Of a stretch of 64,000 nucleotides of DNA, positions 9,171-16,719 are shown piece after piece; the first letter of the stretch is position 1; the number at the start of each line of letters is the position of its first letter. Under the pieces are notes generated by a model. It worked only from the letters and a program-made list of their open reading frames with translations. It was not told the origin of the DNA and did not search any database. This DNA is from Gemmobacter sp034519525 (lineage in GTDB: Bacteria; Pseudomonadota; Alphaproteobacteria; Rhodobacterales; Rhodobacteraceae), in assembly GCA_034519525.1 (NCBI GenBank), contig JAXHOJ010000062.1, positions 42,169 to 106,168 of the forward strand, in the 5' to 3' direction. A program made the position numbers and the translations under genes.

Positions 9171-9461
9171 CCTGCTGCTGCTTGGCCTTTCCAACAGCTG
9201 CAGCTGATCCCGCTGCTGGTCCTGACGCCGTTGATCTTTCTGGGTGGCAGCTTCTACAGCGTGAATATGCTGCCGGGGATCTGGCGCACCCTCGCGCTGT
9301 TTAACCCGGTGGTGTACCTGATGTCGGTCTTCCGCTGGTCGTTCTTCGCCACCGCAGACATGCCGGTAATGGTCAGCCTGCTGGCGATCCTGCTGTTCAC
9401 CGCCGTCTGCCTCGCGGCGGTCTGGTGGATCTTCCGGACGGTCTGGCGCATCCGGCAGTAG
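9171..9461 (+). pseudogene. C-terminal remnant of an ABC-2 type transporter permease
   Basis: Starting three bases after the last CRISPR repeat, an open frame reads FQQLQLIPLLVLTPLIFL, GGSFYSVNMLPGIWRTLALF, NPVVYLMSVFRWSF and ends WWIFRTVWRIRQ. This is the typical C-terminal third of ABC-2 permeases of the NodJ/YadH kind, with two membrane segments visible. The N-terminal two thirds and the start are missing and are not found left of the array or elsewhere in the window. Either the CRISPR locus was inserted in the gene, a deletion joined the two, or the assembly is misjoined at the repeats. It cannot be functional as it stands. Confidence 0.8.
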
Positions 9462-9569
9462 GATGGGCATGCCGCCTCGTGCGGACGGAACAACGCGTCG
9501 TTAGGGCCCACAAAAAAGTCAGAGTTCGTGCAAAGGTCTGGTCTCGTAATGACGTGCACAACCGACCAG

Positions 9570-10511
9570 CTAGAGACGCCCCGCGAGCCTGAGGGCATTG
9601 CTTTCCACCAGTTCGGCGGTTTGCACCGTGTAGCCCTCTGTGGCGCCGGGCAAGCGCGCGACATCCTCGGTCACCCGCACGCGATGTGCGACGATACCAT
9701 CGATCAGCTCCCGGACACGGTTGAGCACATCCCTTGGGCGATAGTCGATCTCTTGGGCGATGGCCTCCCAATGCCGACCTGCCACTCCATCCGATGTGCG
9801 TTTCTTGCCCGCGATGTTCTGGGCAAAGGCCTGCACGACATGGGGCCAGGCCAGCACCGAGGAGACATCGTAAAGCGGTGCCAGACGGGGCGGTTCGGAA
9901 ACCGGCAGGATCAGGGAATAGTTCTTGGCATGTGCGTCGGTATTGGCGACGAGGATGTTGAAGATCACCTGATCGAGAAGCGCCAAGGCGTCGGTCGCAC
10001 TGACATACTTCCCGGTTCGCAGAAGCGTCGCAAGGTCGAGCCCGGGCCGCGTGCCGCGCTCGTATTTCCGGCCCGGCGGCAGGCCATTGGCCTGCGCGAA
10101 ATCCTCCTTATGAAGGCGCTGCAACAGTCCTTGGCGCCCCAATCTGCGGTCGTAGCGCAGGACCGCGATGGCGCTGCGGCCGGTAGCCCGAAGGATCGTG
10201 GCCTCCGCAGCCTTTATGCCGATGGCCTGCGCCAATCTCAGGCACCACACCTCGTTCTCGGTGATGCCCGGCAGGTTCGGATTATCCGGTTTCACGATCA
10301 GGGTCGAGGGTGCACCATGCAGAGGAACCGCCAGCACATCGCCCGGCTCGGGCAGACGCAGAACGGGACTGCCTTGCGGATCCAGAACCGCAAGGGCGGA
10401 TTTCTTCTGGCCGCCCGCCAGCGATTGCCGAACGCCTTCTTCCCCCACCAGAAACGGGCGCCTGCCAAGATCGTCGAAGTGACGCTCCAGCGCCTTGGCC
10501 GGGTCGTCCAC
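9570..10511 (-). pseudogene. hipA: HipA-family kinase toxin, C-terminal part of a split gene
   Basis: HipA toxins are serine/threonine kinases that inactivate a translation factor such as glutamyl-tRNA synthetase. This 313-residue part contains the loop GGQKKSALAVLD, the nucleotide-binding IVKPDNP, the catalytic ILVANTDAHAKNYSL and the metal-binding APLYDVSS, so the kinase core is complete. It begins with a GTG codon (DDPAKALERHFDDL), but the bases just before it still encode LTEF in a third frame, followed by a TAA. Single-chain HipA proteins have a closely similar PLTEFYG segment at this junction. The two halves therefore look like one gene broken by an indel plus a stop codon. Confidence 0.8.
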
Positions 10512-10525
10512 GCCTTAGAACTCGG

Positions 10526-10873
10526 TCAATGGCAGGCCCAACGGGCGCGATCCGTGGGTTCCCCGAAGGACAGCGCGCCCGCCGTGTCACCACCGATCTG
10601 TTCCAGCAGCGCCAGAACATCCGTCTGGTCAAGGCCGAGGGAGCGGGTCAGGATGCGCAGCTGTTCCTCTTCCGGCAGAAGGTTCGCAAGCCAGGGCGCG
10701 ATGACCTCGGACGGATAGGGCTCGGGGCGTAGGGGCATCGTGACCGACAGCGGGAAAGCCCCTTCGGCGAGACGCCAGCGGTCGGCATAGCGCAGCGAGA
10801 GCGCGCCATCGGCTGCGACATCGATATCCCCCAGATGCAGCGCATCGAACCAGATCGGGACCTGCCGTGTCAC
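10526..10873 (-). pseudogene. hipA: HipA N-terminal domain, other half of the split toxin gene
   Basis: The 115 residues match the HipA N-terminal subdomain that contacts the antitoxin: WFDALHLGDIDVAADGALSL, FPLSVTMPLRPEPY, then WLANLLPEEEQLRILTRSLG and GGDTAGALSFGEP. The frame stops right after DRARWACH, 14 bases before the kinase part. The start overlaps the hipB stop by four bases, as expected in a hipBA operon. Natural three-gene hipBST systems also have a separate protein like this domain, but the leftover homology in the gap argues for a broken single-chain hipA. Confidence 0.75.
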
Positions 10874-11181
10874 TGGTAGTCCTTCAGATCATAGCCTTCT
10901 GCGGATGCCGGGCGCTCGGCGTCCCGCTGCCCTGCCCCATCCACCACCAGCGCCTCGAGCGGGATTCGCAAGGCAGATGCGATCCGGGCAAGGGTTGTCA
11001 GGCGGGCGTCACGCTTGCCCGTTTCGATGAGCGACAGCGCCGGGCCACTGATCCCGGTCAAGCGGGCGAGTTGGTCGAGGTTGAGCCCCTGCCCCGCGCG
11101 CCGCGCACGAATACGCTGCCCGACCTGGGTCAGAAGGTGCGTCTCGGGGTCAGTTGTCATGATATGCGCCTCAGCAGCCAT
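10870..11181 (-). CDS. hipB: HipB-family antitoxin, XRE-type repressor
   Basis: The protein has a helix-turn-helix of the Cro/C1 type (VGQRIRARRAGQGLNLDQLA, then LTGISGPALSLIETGKRDAR) and a short C-terminal tail. HipB antitoxins bind their toxin and repress their own operon. Two starts are possible: ATG at 11181, next to the first operator and behind AAAGGTAAG, or ATG at 11160 (MTTDPETH) with GAGG upstream. The 3' end overlaps the hipA start, so translation is coupled. Three matched palindromes upstream are its likely binding sites. Confidence 0.85.
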   Translation of the reverse strand: MAAEAHIMTTDPETHLLTQVGQRIRARRAGQGLNLDQLARLTGISGPALSLIETGKRDARLTTLARIASALRIPLEALVVDGAGQRDAERPASAEGYDLKDYQ

Positions 11182-11182
11182 C

Positions 11183-11297
11183 TTACCTTTTACAGTAAGA
11201 CATAGGGGCGATCTGGAGGCAACGCAAGGAAATTACCGTTTTCGGTAATATTTTGACTAGAGAGCGCTGACATCGGGTCTCTTACTGTATTCAGTAA
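11183..11297 (-). promoter_or_regulatory. hipB operator region: three 16-bp palindromes about 50 bp apart
   Basis: TTACCTTTTACAGTAA (11183-11198), TTACCGTTTTCGGTAA (11233-11248) and TTACTGTATTCAGTAA (11282-11297) share the form TTACNG-N4-CNGTAA; the first is imperfect in its left half. Centre-to-centre spacing is 50 and 49 bases. They precede hipB directly, so they are probable HipB sites with room for cooperative binding or looping. Confidence 0.75.
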
Positions 11298-11377
11298 ATT
11301 TCACCAAGTACGGCGCAGCCCGCGCCTTGGCGAAGGTCACACGATGCCCGCCGTGTCCGGCAGGCTAGCCCGAACAC

Positions 11378-11707
11378 TCATACCTGCACAGGTAGCCGTT
11401 CCTTAGCCGCATGACGCTCGCACGCGCCCTGTTCGAGCGGGATGTTGGCGGTCTTGCAGCCCATGTCCGCAAGGAAACTCACGAGGCCGATGATCGTCTT
11501 GAACTCGCGCGGCTTGAGCAGGCTGAGGCTGGTGATCAGCGTCTTCCCCGATGCTCCGCCCGGCAGGACGGCGCGAATAACCCAGGTCCCGTACCAGCTG
11601 TTGTGCCGTTTCTCGGCCCCATTCTTGCAGACAACCTCAATCTCATACCCCTCGGCCAAGAGGCAGCGCAGCGCGTCTTCGGTAACCACGTTCGGAGAAA
11701 CGTCCAT
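11378..11707 (-). CDS. Hypothetical protein
   Basis: The 109 residues starting MDVSPNVVTEDALRCLLAEG are preceded by GAAGGGCAGG, a plausible ribosome binding site. An upstream extension to 11896 is open but has Cys-rich, non-natural composition, so I chose the internal ATG. The product mixes charged and hydrophobic stretches (EIEVVCKNGAEKRHNSWYGT, LKPREFKTIIGLVSFLADMG) and has no membrane segment or motif I recognise. It is flanked by the hip operators and an integrase remnant, so it may belong to accessory DNA. Confidence 0.5.
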   Translation of the reverse strand: MDVSPNVVTEDALRCLLAEGYEIEVVCKNGAEKRHNSWYGTWVIRAVLPGGASGKTLITSLSLLKPREFKTIIGLVSFLADMGCKTANIPLEQGACERHAAKERLPVQV

Positions 11708-12131
11708 CCTGCCCTTCTTTCCGGCCCCGTCCTGATCAGGGGAGCCAAGCGCATTTGCGCAACAACGGCAGCTCGCGACAAAACAACTTCCTTGATTGCA
11801 AGGTGACAATTTTGAGCACCACGCCCTATGGCCCCGATTGGCCAGCAACACCGAAGTCACCAAAACGGGTGGCCCCCAGCATGCAGAGCACGTCAAGAGC
11901 GTCGTGAACCGGCCCCGTGCACCGGTACGGAATTCCAGTCGGTCCAGTCATCGAAAGGACATTCGCTACGGCTCGCCTAAGCCCGAAATCATGCGATCAA
12001 ACCATGAACACTTGCTGCACACGACGCCTTGTAATGCATTGTTTTATATTAGAAATACGCCCAGTCCATCATCGGGGCGACGGATAGTCTATGTGATTGG
12101 TTTTTAGTCATTTTCTTGTATCTTCAATCCA
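11708..12131. other. Intergenic stretch without a recognisable gene
   Basis: About 420 bases lie between the hypothetical gene and the integrase remnant. The part from 11990 to 12125 is clearly AT-richer than the surroundings. I find no open frame with a ribosome binding site. Confidence 0.5.
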
Positions 12132-12508
12132 TTGACCCAAACAGCCCCTACGCCGGATTATGCCCAGAACTTTGTGCGTCATGCCGAGAGCCTGATCGAT
12201 CAGGGGCTGCCGCCCGGCCGTTCACCCATGGCCCGCCTGCACAGGTTCGGTGACCTGATTGACCTTCATATAGCCGATATGTGTGCCATAGGGAAACCCA
12301 TCCCGCAGAAGCAAGGCAGCCAGTCTCGCGACGCTGCAGCGCGACCTTGGCGCTGATCCTAACTGCAACCGCGCCGAGAACTTTTGCAACGCGGCCGAGC
12401 AAGGCAGTGCGCATGCAGACGGTCAGGGCCGATCCGCTGGCGCCGCCGGTGGAGGTGATCTTGGCGGTGCCTCAGGCAGCGCCTTTGACGTGGCCTTTCG
12501 ACGTATGA
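12132..12508 (+). pseudogene. N-terminal remnant of a phage-type integrase
   Basis: The frame beginning at 12132 (TTG) reads YAQNFVRHAESLIDQGLPPG and LHRFGDLIDLHIADMCAIGKP. After a one-base shift near 12300 it continues as RRSKAASLATLQRDLGA. This combination is the N-terminal core-binding region of tyrosine recombinases common in Rhodobacterales. No catalytic Arg-His-Arg-Tyr domain follows; the sequence after 12360 does not resemble an integrase in any frame I read. It is a decayed fragment, and marks this spot as a past integration site. Confidence 0.55.
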
Positions 12509-12572
12509 CCGCCACAACAGCGCCGCCCCGGCCTGCTGAAAACCTTGTGGATCGGTGCATGTTCTAGCCGCA

Positions 12573-13478
12573 TCACCCGGGCTTTGACACCCCGGCCGCC
12601 CTTTCCCGCACCATGGCGAGGAAAGCCGTGAACCCGGCTGAGGGGTTGCGCCGACCGGGATAATACAGGCTGAAGCCCGGCCGGGGGGGCGTCCAGTCTT
12701 CCAGCAGGCGGATCAGGCGACCGGCGGCGATATCTTCTGCGACATCCTGTTCGATGAAGAAACCGATGCCGGATCCGTCCAGCACGGCGGCTCGGGCGAT
12801 GGCGGCCTCGTCCAAAGTCAGGCGCCCCTTGGGGTCGATCTGCACCTGCTCACCCTCCCGTTCGAACTGCCAGCGCAGCAGCGCGCCGTTTGGCAAGCGA
12901 CCGCGAAGGCAGGCAAGCAGCGGCAGGTCGGCCGGAGTCATTGGCCTTGGATGGGCCGCAATCCAAGCAGGTGCCGCCACAACGGCATATCGTTGCGGCC
13001 TGCCCAGAGACAGCGCGATCATGTCGCGCGGCACAAGGCCCGCCGGGCGGATGCCCAGATCAAACCCTTCGGCCACGATATCAACCAGCCGCCCCTCGGT
13101 CACCAGATCAACCTGCATCTCGGGATAGCGGCGCAGGAAATCCAGCACCACGGGCACAATCTCGCGCCCCGCCTGAACAGAGGCGTTGATGCGCAGCAGG
13201 CCGGACGGTGTTTCGCGCTGCGACCGCGCGCTTTCCATGGCGACGCGGATTTCGGCCAGCGCCGGGGTAATCCGTTCAACAAACTCCCGCCCCGCATCGC
13301 TGAGTGACACGCTGCGGGTCGTCCGGTTGAAAAGCCGCACCCCAAGGTCAGCCTCCAGCCGCCCGATGGTATGCGACAATGCGGTGGTCGACATGCCCAG
13401 ATCCAGCGCCGCCGCGCGGAACGACCCGCGCCGTGCGATGGTCAGCACCGCCTCCAGCCCCTTCAGCCCGGTATCCAT
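12573..13478 (-). CDS. LysR-family transcriptional regulator
   Basis: The 301 residues have the LysR layout: an N-terminal winged helix-turn-helix (GLEAVLTIARRGSFRAAALD, LGMSTTALSHTIGRLEADLG, RLFNRTTRSVSLSDAGR) and a periplasmic-binding-like effector domain with RINASVQAGREIVPVVLDFL and AEGFDLGIRP. The start is the ATG at 13478 that opens on MDTGLKGLEAVL; an open extension to 13751 is not needed by the family. The gene is divergent from the SnoaL/SDR pair across about 100 bases, so it probably controls that pair. The effector is unknown. Confidence 0.9.
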   Translation of the reverse strand: MDTGLKGLEAVLTIARRGSFRAAALDLGMSTTALSHTIGRLEADLGVRLFNRTTRSVSLSDAGREFVERITPALAEIRVAMESARSQRETPSGLLRINASVQAGREIVPVVLDFLRRYPEMQVDLVTEGRLVDIVAEGFDLGIRPAGLVPRDMIALSLGRPQRYAVVAAPAWIAAHPRPMTPADLPLLACLRGRLPNGALLRWQFEREGEQVQIDPKGRLTLDEAAIARAAVLDGSGIGFFIEQDVAEDIAAGRLIRLLEDWTPPRPGFSLYYPGRRNPSAGFTAFLAMVRERAAGVSKPG

Positions 13479-13577
13479 GATTATCCCGATTCCATCATCA
13501 CCAGATGCCATTTTATCCCGATTATCGGCACGTCGGTCGAGGCCTATGTTCAGGACAGCAAAAAAAGGAACTGATCC

Positions 13578-13898
13578 ATGACCCTTCCCCCGCCGATCCA
13601 GACCTATTTCACCGCCCTTGCGCCACAGGATGGCGCGGCATTTGCGGCAGCTTTCGTCCCGGATGCCGTGGTGCAGGATGAGGGCCAGGTGCATCGCGGC
13701 CCAGAACAGATCCGCGCCTGGTGGCTGGCCGCAAAGGCCAAATACCGCCACACCGCCCTTCCGCTGGACCTGAGCGAGGTCGCCGGTGGGGCGGTGGTGC
13801 GCGCACAGGTCAGCGGCGATTTTCCCGGCAGCCCGGCAGTTCTGACCTTCACCTTTGGCCTGACGGGCGATCGGATCAGCACTCTGAGGATCGGCTGA
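13578..13898 (+). CDS. SnoaL-like / NTF2-fold small protein
   Basis: This 106-residue protein has the cone-shaped NTF2 pattern: an N-terminal helix (IQTYFTALAPQDGAAFAAAF), then DAVVQDEGQVHRGPEQIRAW and beta strands ending VLTFTFGLTGDRISTLRIG. Family members bind or isomerise small ligands, but no catalytic residue set is clear here. The stop overlaps the start of the SDR gene (ATGA), which suggests joint action on one substrate under the divergent LysR regulator. Confidence 0.85.
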   Translation: MTLPPPIQTYFTALAPQDGAAFAAAFVPDAVVQDEGQVHRGPEQIRAWWLAAKAKYRHTALPLDLSEVAGGAVVRAQVSGDFPGSPAVLTFTFGLTGDRISTLRIG

Positions 13899-14677
13899 TG
13901 ACCGGGTTTCTGACGCTGGAGGGCAAACGCGCCCTGATTACGGGGGGCACCCAAGGGGCTGGCGCGGCCACTGTGGCACTATTCCAGGCGCTTGGTGCGC
14001 AGGTGTTGACCACGGCGCGCAACCGGCCCGCAGACATGCCGGAGGTGCTGTTCGTCGACGCCGATCTGACCACGCTTGAGGGTTGCGAAACGGTGGCAGA
14101 GGCCGTGGGCAGCCAGCTGGGCGGCGTGGATATCATCGTGCATATGCTGGGCGGCTCTTCCGCGCCGGGCGGCGGCTTTGCCGCTCTGGGCGAGGCGGAG
14201 TGGCAGGCAGAGCTGAACCTCAATCTGCTGCCCGCCGTAAGGCTGGACCGGGCGCTAGTCCCGGGGATGGTGGCGCAGGGTACGGGTGTGGTGATCCATG
14301 TCACCTCGATCCAGCATCTGCTGCCGCTGCCCGAGGCGACCACGGGCTATGCCGCAGCCAAGGCCGCGCTATCGACCTATAGCAAGAGCCTGTCCAAGGA
14401 GGTTTCGCCCAAGGGCGTGCGGGTGGTGCGGGTTTCCCCCGGATGGATCGAAACCGAAGCCTCGATCCGGCTGGCCGAACGGCTGGCACAAGAGGCGGGC
14501 ACCGATGTCGAGGGCGGCAAGCGTATGATCATGGATGCCCTGGGCGGCATTCCGATTGGCCGGCCGACGACACCGGCAGAGATCGCAAACCTGATCGCTT
14601 TTCTGGCCTCGGACCGGGCGGCGACGATCACTGGTACGGAATATGTGATCGACGGCGGAACGGTGCCGACGGCGTGA
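13898..14677 (+). CDS. Short-chain dehydrogenase/reductase
   Basis: NAD(P)-dependent oxidoreductase of 259 residues. The cofactor loop TGGTQGAG lies near residues 15-22. The catalytic serine is in VTSIQH and the tyrosine and lysine are in YAAAKAAL. The C-terminus GTEYVIDGGTVPTA is the classical end of the family. The start is the ATG in the ATGA overlap with the SnoaL-like gene; upstream open sequence in this frame belongs to that gene. The substrate is unknown. Confidence 0.93.
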   Translation: MTGFLTLEGKRALITGGTQGAGAATVALFQALGAQVLTTARNRPADMPEVLFVDADLTTLEGCETVAEAVGSQLGGVDIIVHMLGGSSAPGGGFAALGEAEWQAELNLNLLPAVRLDRALVPGMVAQGTGVVIHVTSIQHLLPLPEATTGYAAAKAALSTYSKSLSKEVSPKGVRVVRVSPGWIETEASIRLAERLAQEAGTDVEGGKRMIMDALGGIPIGRPTTPAEIANLIAFLASDRAATITGTEYVIDGGTVPTA

Positions 14678-14797
14678 GACGGCGCGCCTGAACAGGGCAG
14701 CATGTTGCAGGAGCGGGGCGGGAGGGGTCGGCTGGGTGAGAGATGACACACTTCCGGCAGATCACACGCAATAGCTGTGATGCGGCCTTGCCTGCCA

Positions 14798-14827
14798 GAT
14801 CTTTGCCGCAACGTTGCGGCAAAGATC
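14798..14827. repeat. Perfect 30-bp palindrome in an intergenic region
   Basis: Arms GATCTTTGCCGCAAC and GTTGCGGCAAAGATC meet without a loop. They are extended by CCTGCC (14791-14796) and GGCAGG (14833-14838). It separates the convergent SDR and PhnA-domain genes, so it could terminate both, but no T run follows on either strand. Confidence 0.7.
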
Positions 14828-14848
14828 TGCACGGCAGGTTGCAGCCGA

Positions 14849-15157
14849 TCAGCCGCGTTTGCGGACGAATTCCGTGCGCAGGACCAGACCCTTGACTGCT
14901 TCATGGCGGCAATCAATCTCTTCATCATTCTCCGTCAGGCGGATGGATTTGATGACCGTGCCCTGTTTCAGCGTCTGATTGGTGCCCTTGACCTTCAGAT
15001 CCTTGATCAAGGTGACGGAATCGCCATCGGCAAGCGGGTTTCCGGCAGCATCGACGACCTTGCGCACATCCCCTTCTGCAACCAGTTCCGATGCCGGGCG
15101 CCACTCGCCGCTGGCTTCATCGTAAACATAGTCTTCATCATCCGCCATTCCGGCCAC
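14849..15157 (-). CDS. PhnA-domain (YjdM-like) protein
   Basis: The C-terminal two thirds match the PhnA domain: VVDAAGNPLADGDSVTLIKD, then VKGTNQTLKQGTVIKSIRL and IDCRHEAVKGLVLRTEFVRK. The N-terminal zinc ribbon of longer YjdM proteins is replaced by a short acidic segment (MADDEDYVYDEASGEWR). The name recalls phosphonate use, but the family has no proven role there. The start could be 15157 or the ATG at 15148. Convergent with the SDR gene. Confidence 0.85.
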   Translation of the reverse strand: MAGMADDEDYVYDEASGEWRPASELVAEGDVRKVVDAAGNPLADGDSVTLIKDLKVKGTNQTLKQGTVIKSIRLTENDEEIDCRHEAVKGLVLRTEFVRKRG

Positions 15158-15312
15158 TCCTGCAAATATCCGCCCTGCATGTCATGTCACATCGCATGAC
15201 ACACAGGCGGGCCTGACCTTGCTGGTAGTCCTGGCCGCCGGACAAAGCAACTCTGCTCCCGAAGCCCCAAAGCCGGATACCGGGCACTCAGGCCCGGAAC
15301 GGCAGGTGGCGG

Positions 15313-16719
15313 CTATTCTTCACCTTCATCCTCATCGGCCTCACCGGCGCCGCGCCCCTTGGCCCCCGTAACCACACCGAGGGATTTCAGCTTGCGGTGC
15401 AGCGCCGACCGCTCCATCCCCACGAAATTCGCGGTGCGGCTGATGTTGCCGCCAAAGCGGTTGATCTGGGTCAGCAGATATTCCTTTTCGAACAGCTCGC
15501 GCGCTTCGCGCAGCGGCAGTGTGGCCAGGGCACCGCCGATCACCAGCCGCCCGTCTTCGCCGGCTGGCATGTCCTGATTGGGCAGTTCCTTCGCCTCGAT
15601 CGGGCCGGACCCGTCGCCCAGGATCAACACCCGCTCGATGACATTGCGCAGCTGGCGCACATTGCCCGGCCATTGCATCGTCTGCAGCATCGCCTCGGCA
15701 TCCGGGGTCAGCTTGCGCAGCGGCAACCCCTGCCCGCGGTGGAAGAACTGGATGAAATGCCGGGTCAGTTCGGGAATATCCTCGCGCCGCTCTTCCAGCG
15801 AGGGCACGGCAATCGGCACCACATTCAGCCGGTCGTACAGCTCCTGCCGGAAACGGCCGGCCGCGATCTCGGTTCGCAGATCGCGGGTGGTGGAGCTGAT
15901 GACCCGCAGATCAACGCGCACCTTGTCTTGCCCGCCCAGACGGATGAACTGCTGTTCCACCAGAACGCGCAGGATTTTCGATTGCGTGCCCAGCGGCATG
16001 TCGGCCACTTCATCGAAGTAGACCACGCCACCATGCGCCTGCTCCAGCAGACCAGGCTCCACCCCCCGTTCCGGGGTTTCGCGGCCAAACAGCACTTCTT
16101 CCATCCGCTCCGGTTCGATGGCAGCGGAAGAGACCGAGATGAAGGGCGCCGAAGCGCGGCCCGAATGGGCATGAATATGCCGCGCCGCCAGTTCCTTGCC
16201 CGATCCGGCAGGCCCGGTCAGCATGACCCGGCCATTGGATTTTGTCACCTTTTCCAGCTGCAGCTTCAGCCCGCGGAACGCAGGCGAAGACCCGAGCATC
16301 TCGGACGAGGTCACATCCTTGCGGCGCAGTTCGGAATTTTCGCGCCGCAGACGCGAGGTTTCCATGGCCCGCGACACCACCACCATCAGCTGGTCGATGT
16401 TGAACGGCTTTTCAATGAAATCATAGGCCCCCTGCTTGATGGCCGCGACGGCGATTTCAATATTGCCATGCCCGGAGATGATAACCACCGGCACATCGGG
16501 ATTATCGCGTTTCACGGTTTTCAGAATGTCGATCCCGTCCATCCGGCTGTCTTTCAGCCAGATATCCAGAATCATCAGCGCAGGCTGTTCTGCATTGATT
16601 TCGGCCATGCACTCGTCCGCATTGGCCGCAAGCCGCACCTGAAAGCCTTCGTCCTGCAGAATATCCCCGATCAGTTCACGGATGTCGCGTTCGTCATCGA
16701 CAATGAGAATGCTGCTCAT
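15313..16719 (-). CDS. ntrX: Response regulator NtrX
   Basis: Cytoplasmic partner of NtrY in nitrogen and redox control. The 468 residues form a receiver domain (MSSILIVDDERDIREL, phospho-acceptor in LMILDIWLKD), an AAA+ domain (Walker A GPAGSGKE, Walker B VVYFDEVADM) and a C-terminal Fis-type helix-turn-helix (NISRTANFVGMERSALHRKL). The segment after the Walker A box reads VLFGRETPERGVEPGLLEQA and lacks the GAFTGA loop that contacts sigma-54. It should therefore not act as a classical sigma-54 activator. The start overlaps the ntrY stop by four bases. Confidence 0.95.
   Translation of the reverse strand: MSSILIVDDERDIRELIGDILQDEGFQVRLAANADECMAEINAEQPALMILDIWLKDSRMDGIDILKTVKRDNPDVPVVIISGHGNIEIAVAAIKQGAYDFIEKPFNIDQLMVVVSRAMETSRLRRENSELRRKDVTSSEMLGSSPAFRGLKLQLEKVTKSNGRVMLTGPAGSGKELAARHIHAHSGRASAPFISVSSAAIEPERMEEVLFGRETPERGVEPGLLEQAHGGVVYFDEVADMPLGTQSKILRVLVEQQFIRLGGQDKVRVDLRVISSTTRDLRTEIAAGRFRQELYDRLNVVPIAVPSLEERREDIPELTRHFIQFFHRGQGLPLRKLTPDAEAMLQTMQWPGNVRQLRNVIERVLILGDGSGPIEAKELPNQDMPAGEDGRLVIGGALATLPLREARELFEKEYLLTQINRFGGNISRTANFVGMERSALHRKLKSLGVVTGAKGRGAGEADEDEGEE

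Noticed and set aside
8330..9207. Open frames with a repeated peptide across the CRISPR array
   Set aside because: The periodic peptide is the translation of the 36-base repeat; no ribosome binding site, and the spacers interrupt any protein logic.
9171..9461. Permease fragment as the missing KpsM of the capsule exporter
   Set aside because: Its C-terminal text (GGSFYSVNMLPGIW, FRWSF) fits the NodJ/YadH branch of ABC-2 permeases, not KpsM.
9570..10873. Reading the hip locus as a natural HipBST three-gene system
   Set aside because: Residual single-chain HipA sequence (LTEF) in the gap in a third frame makes a broken hipA more likely. I kept the alternative open in the findings.
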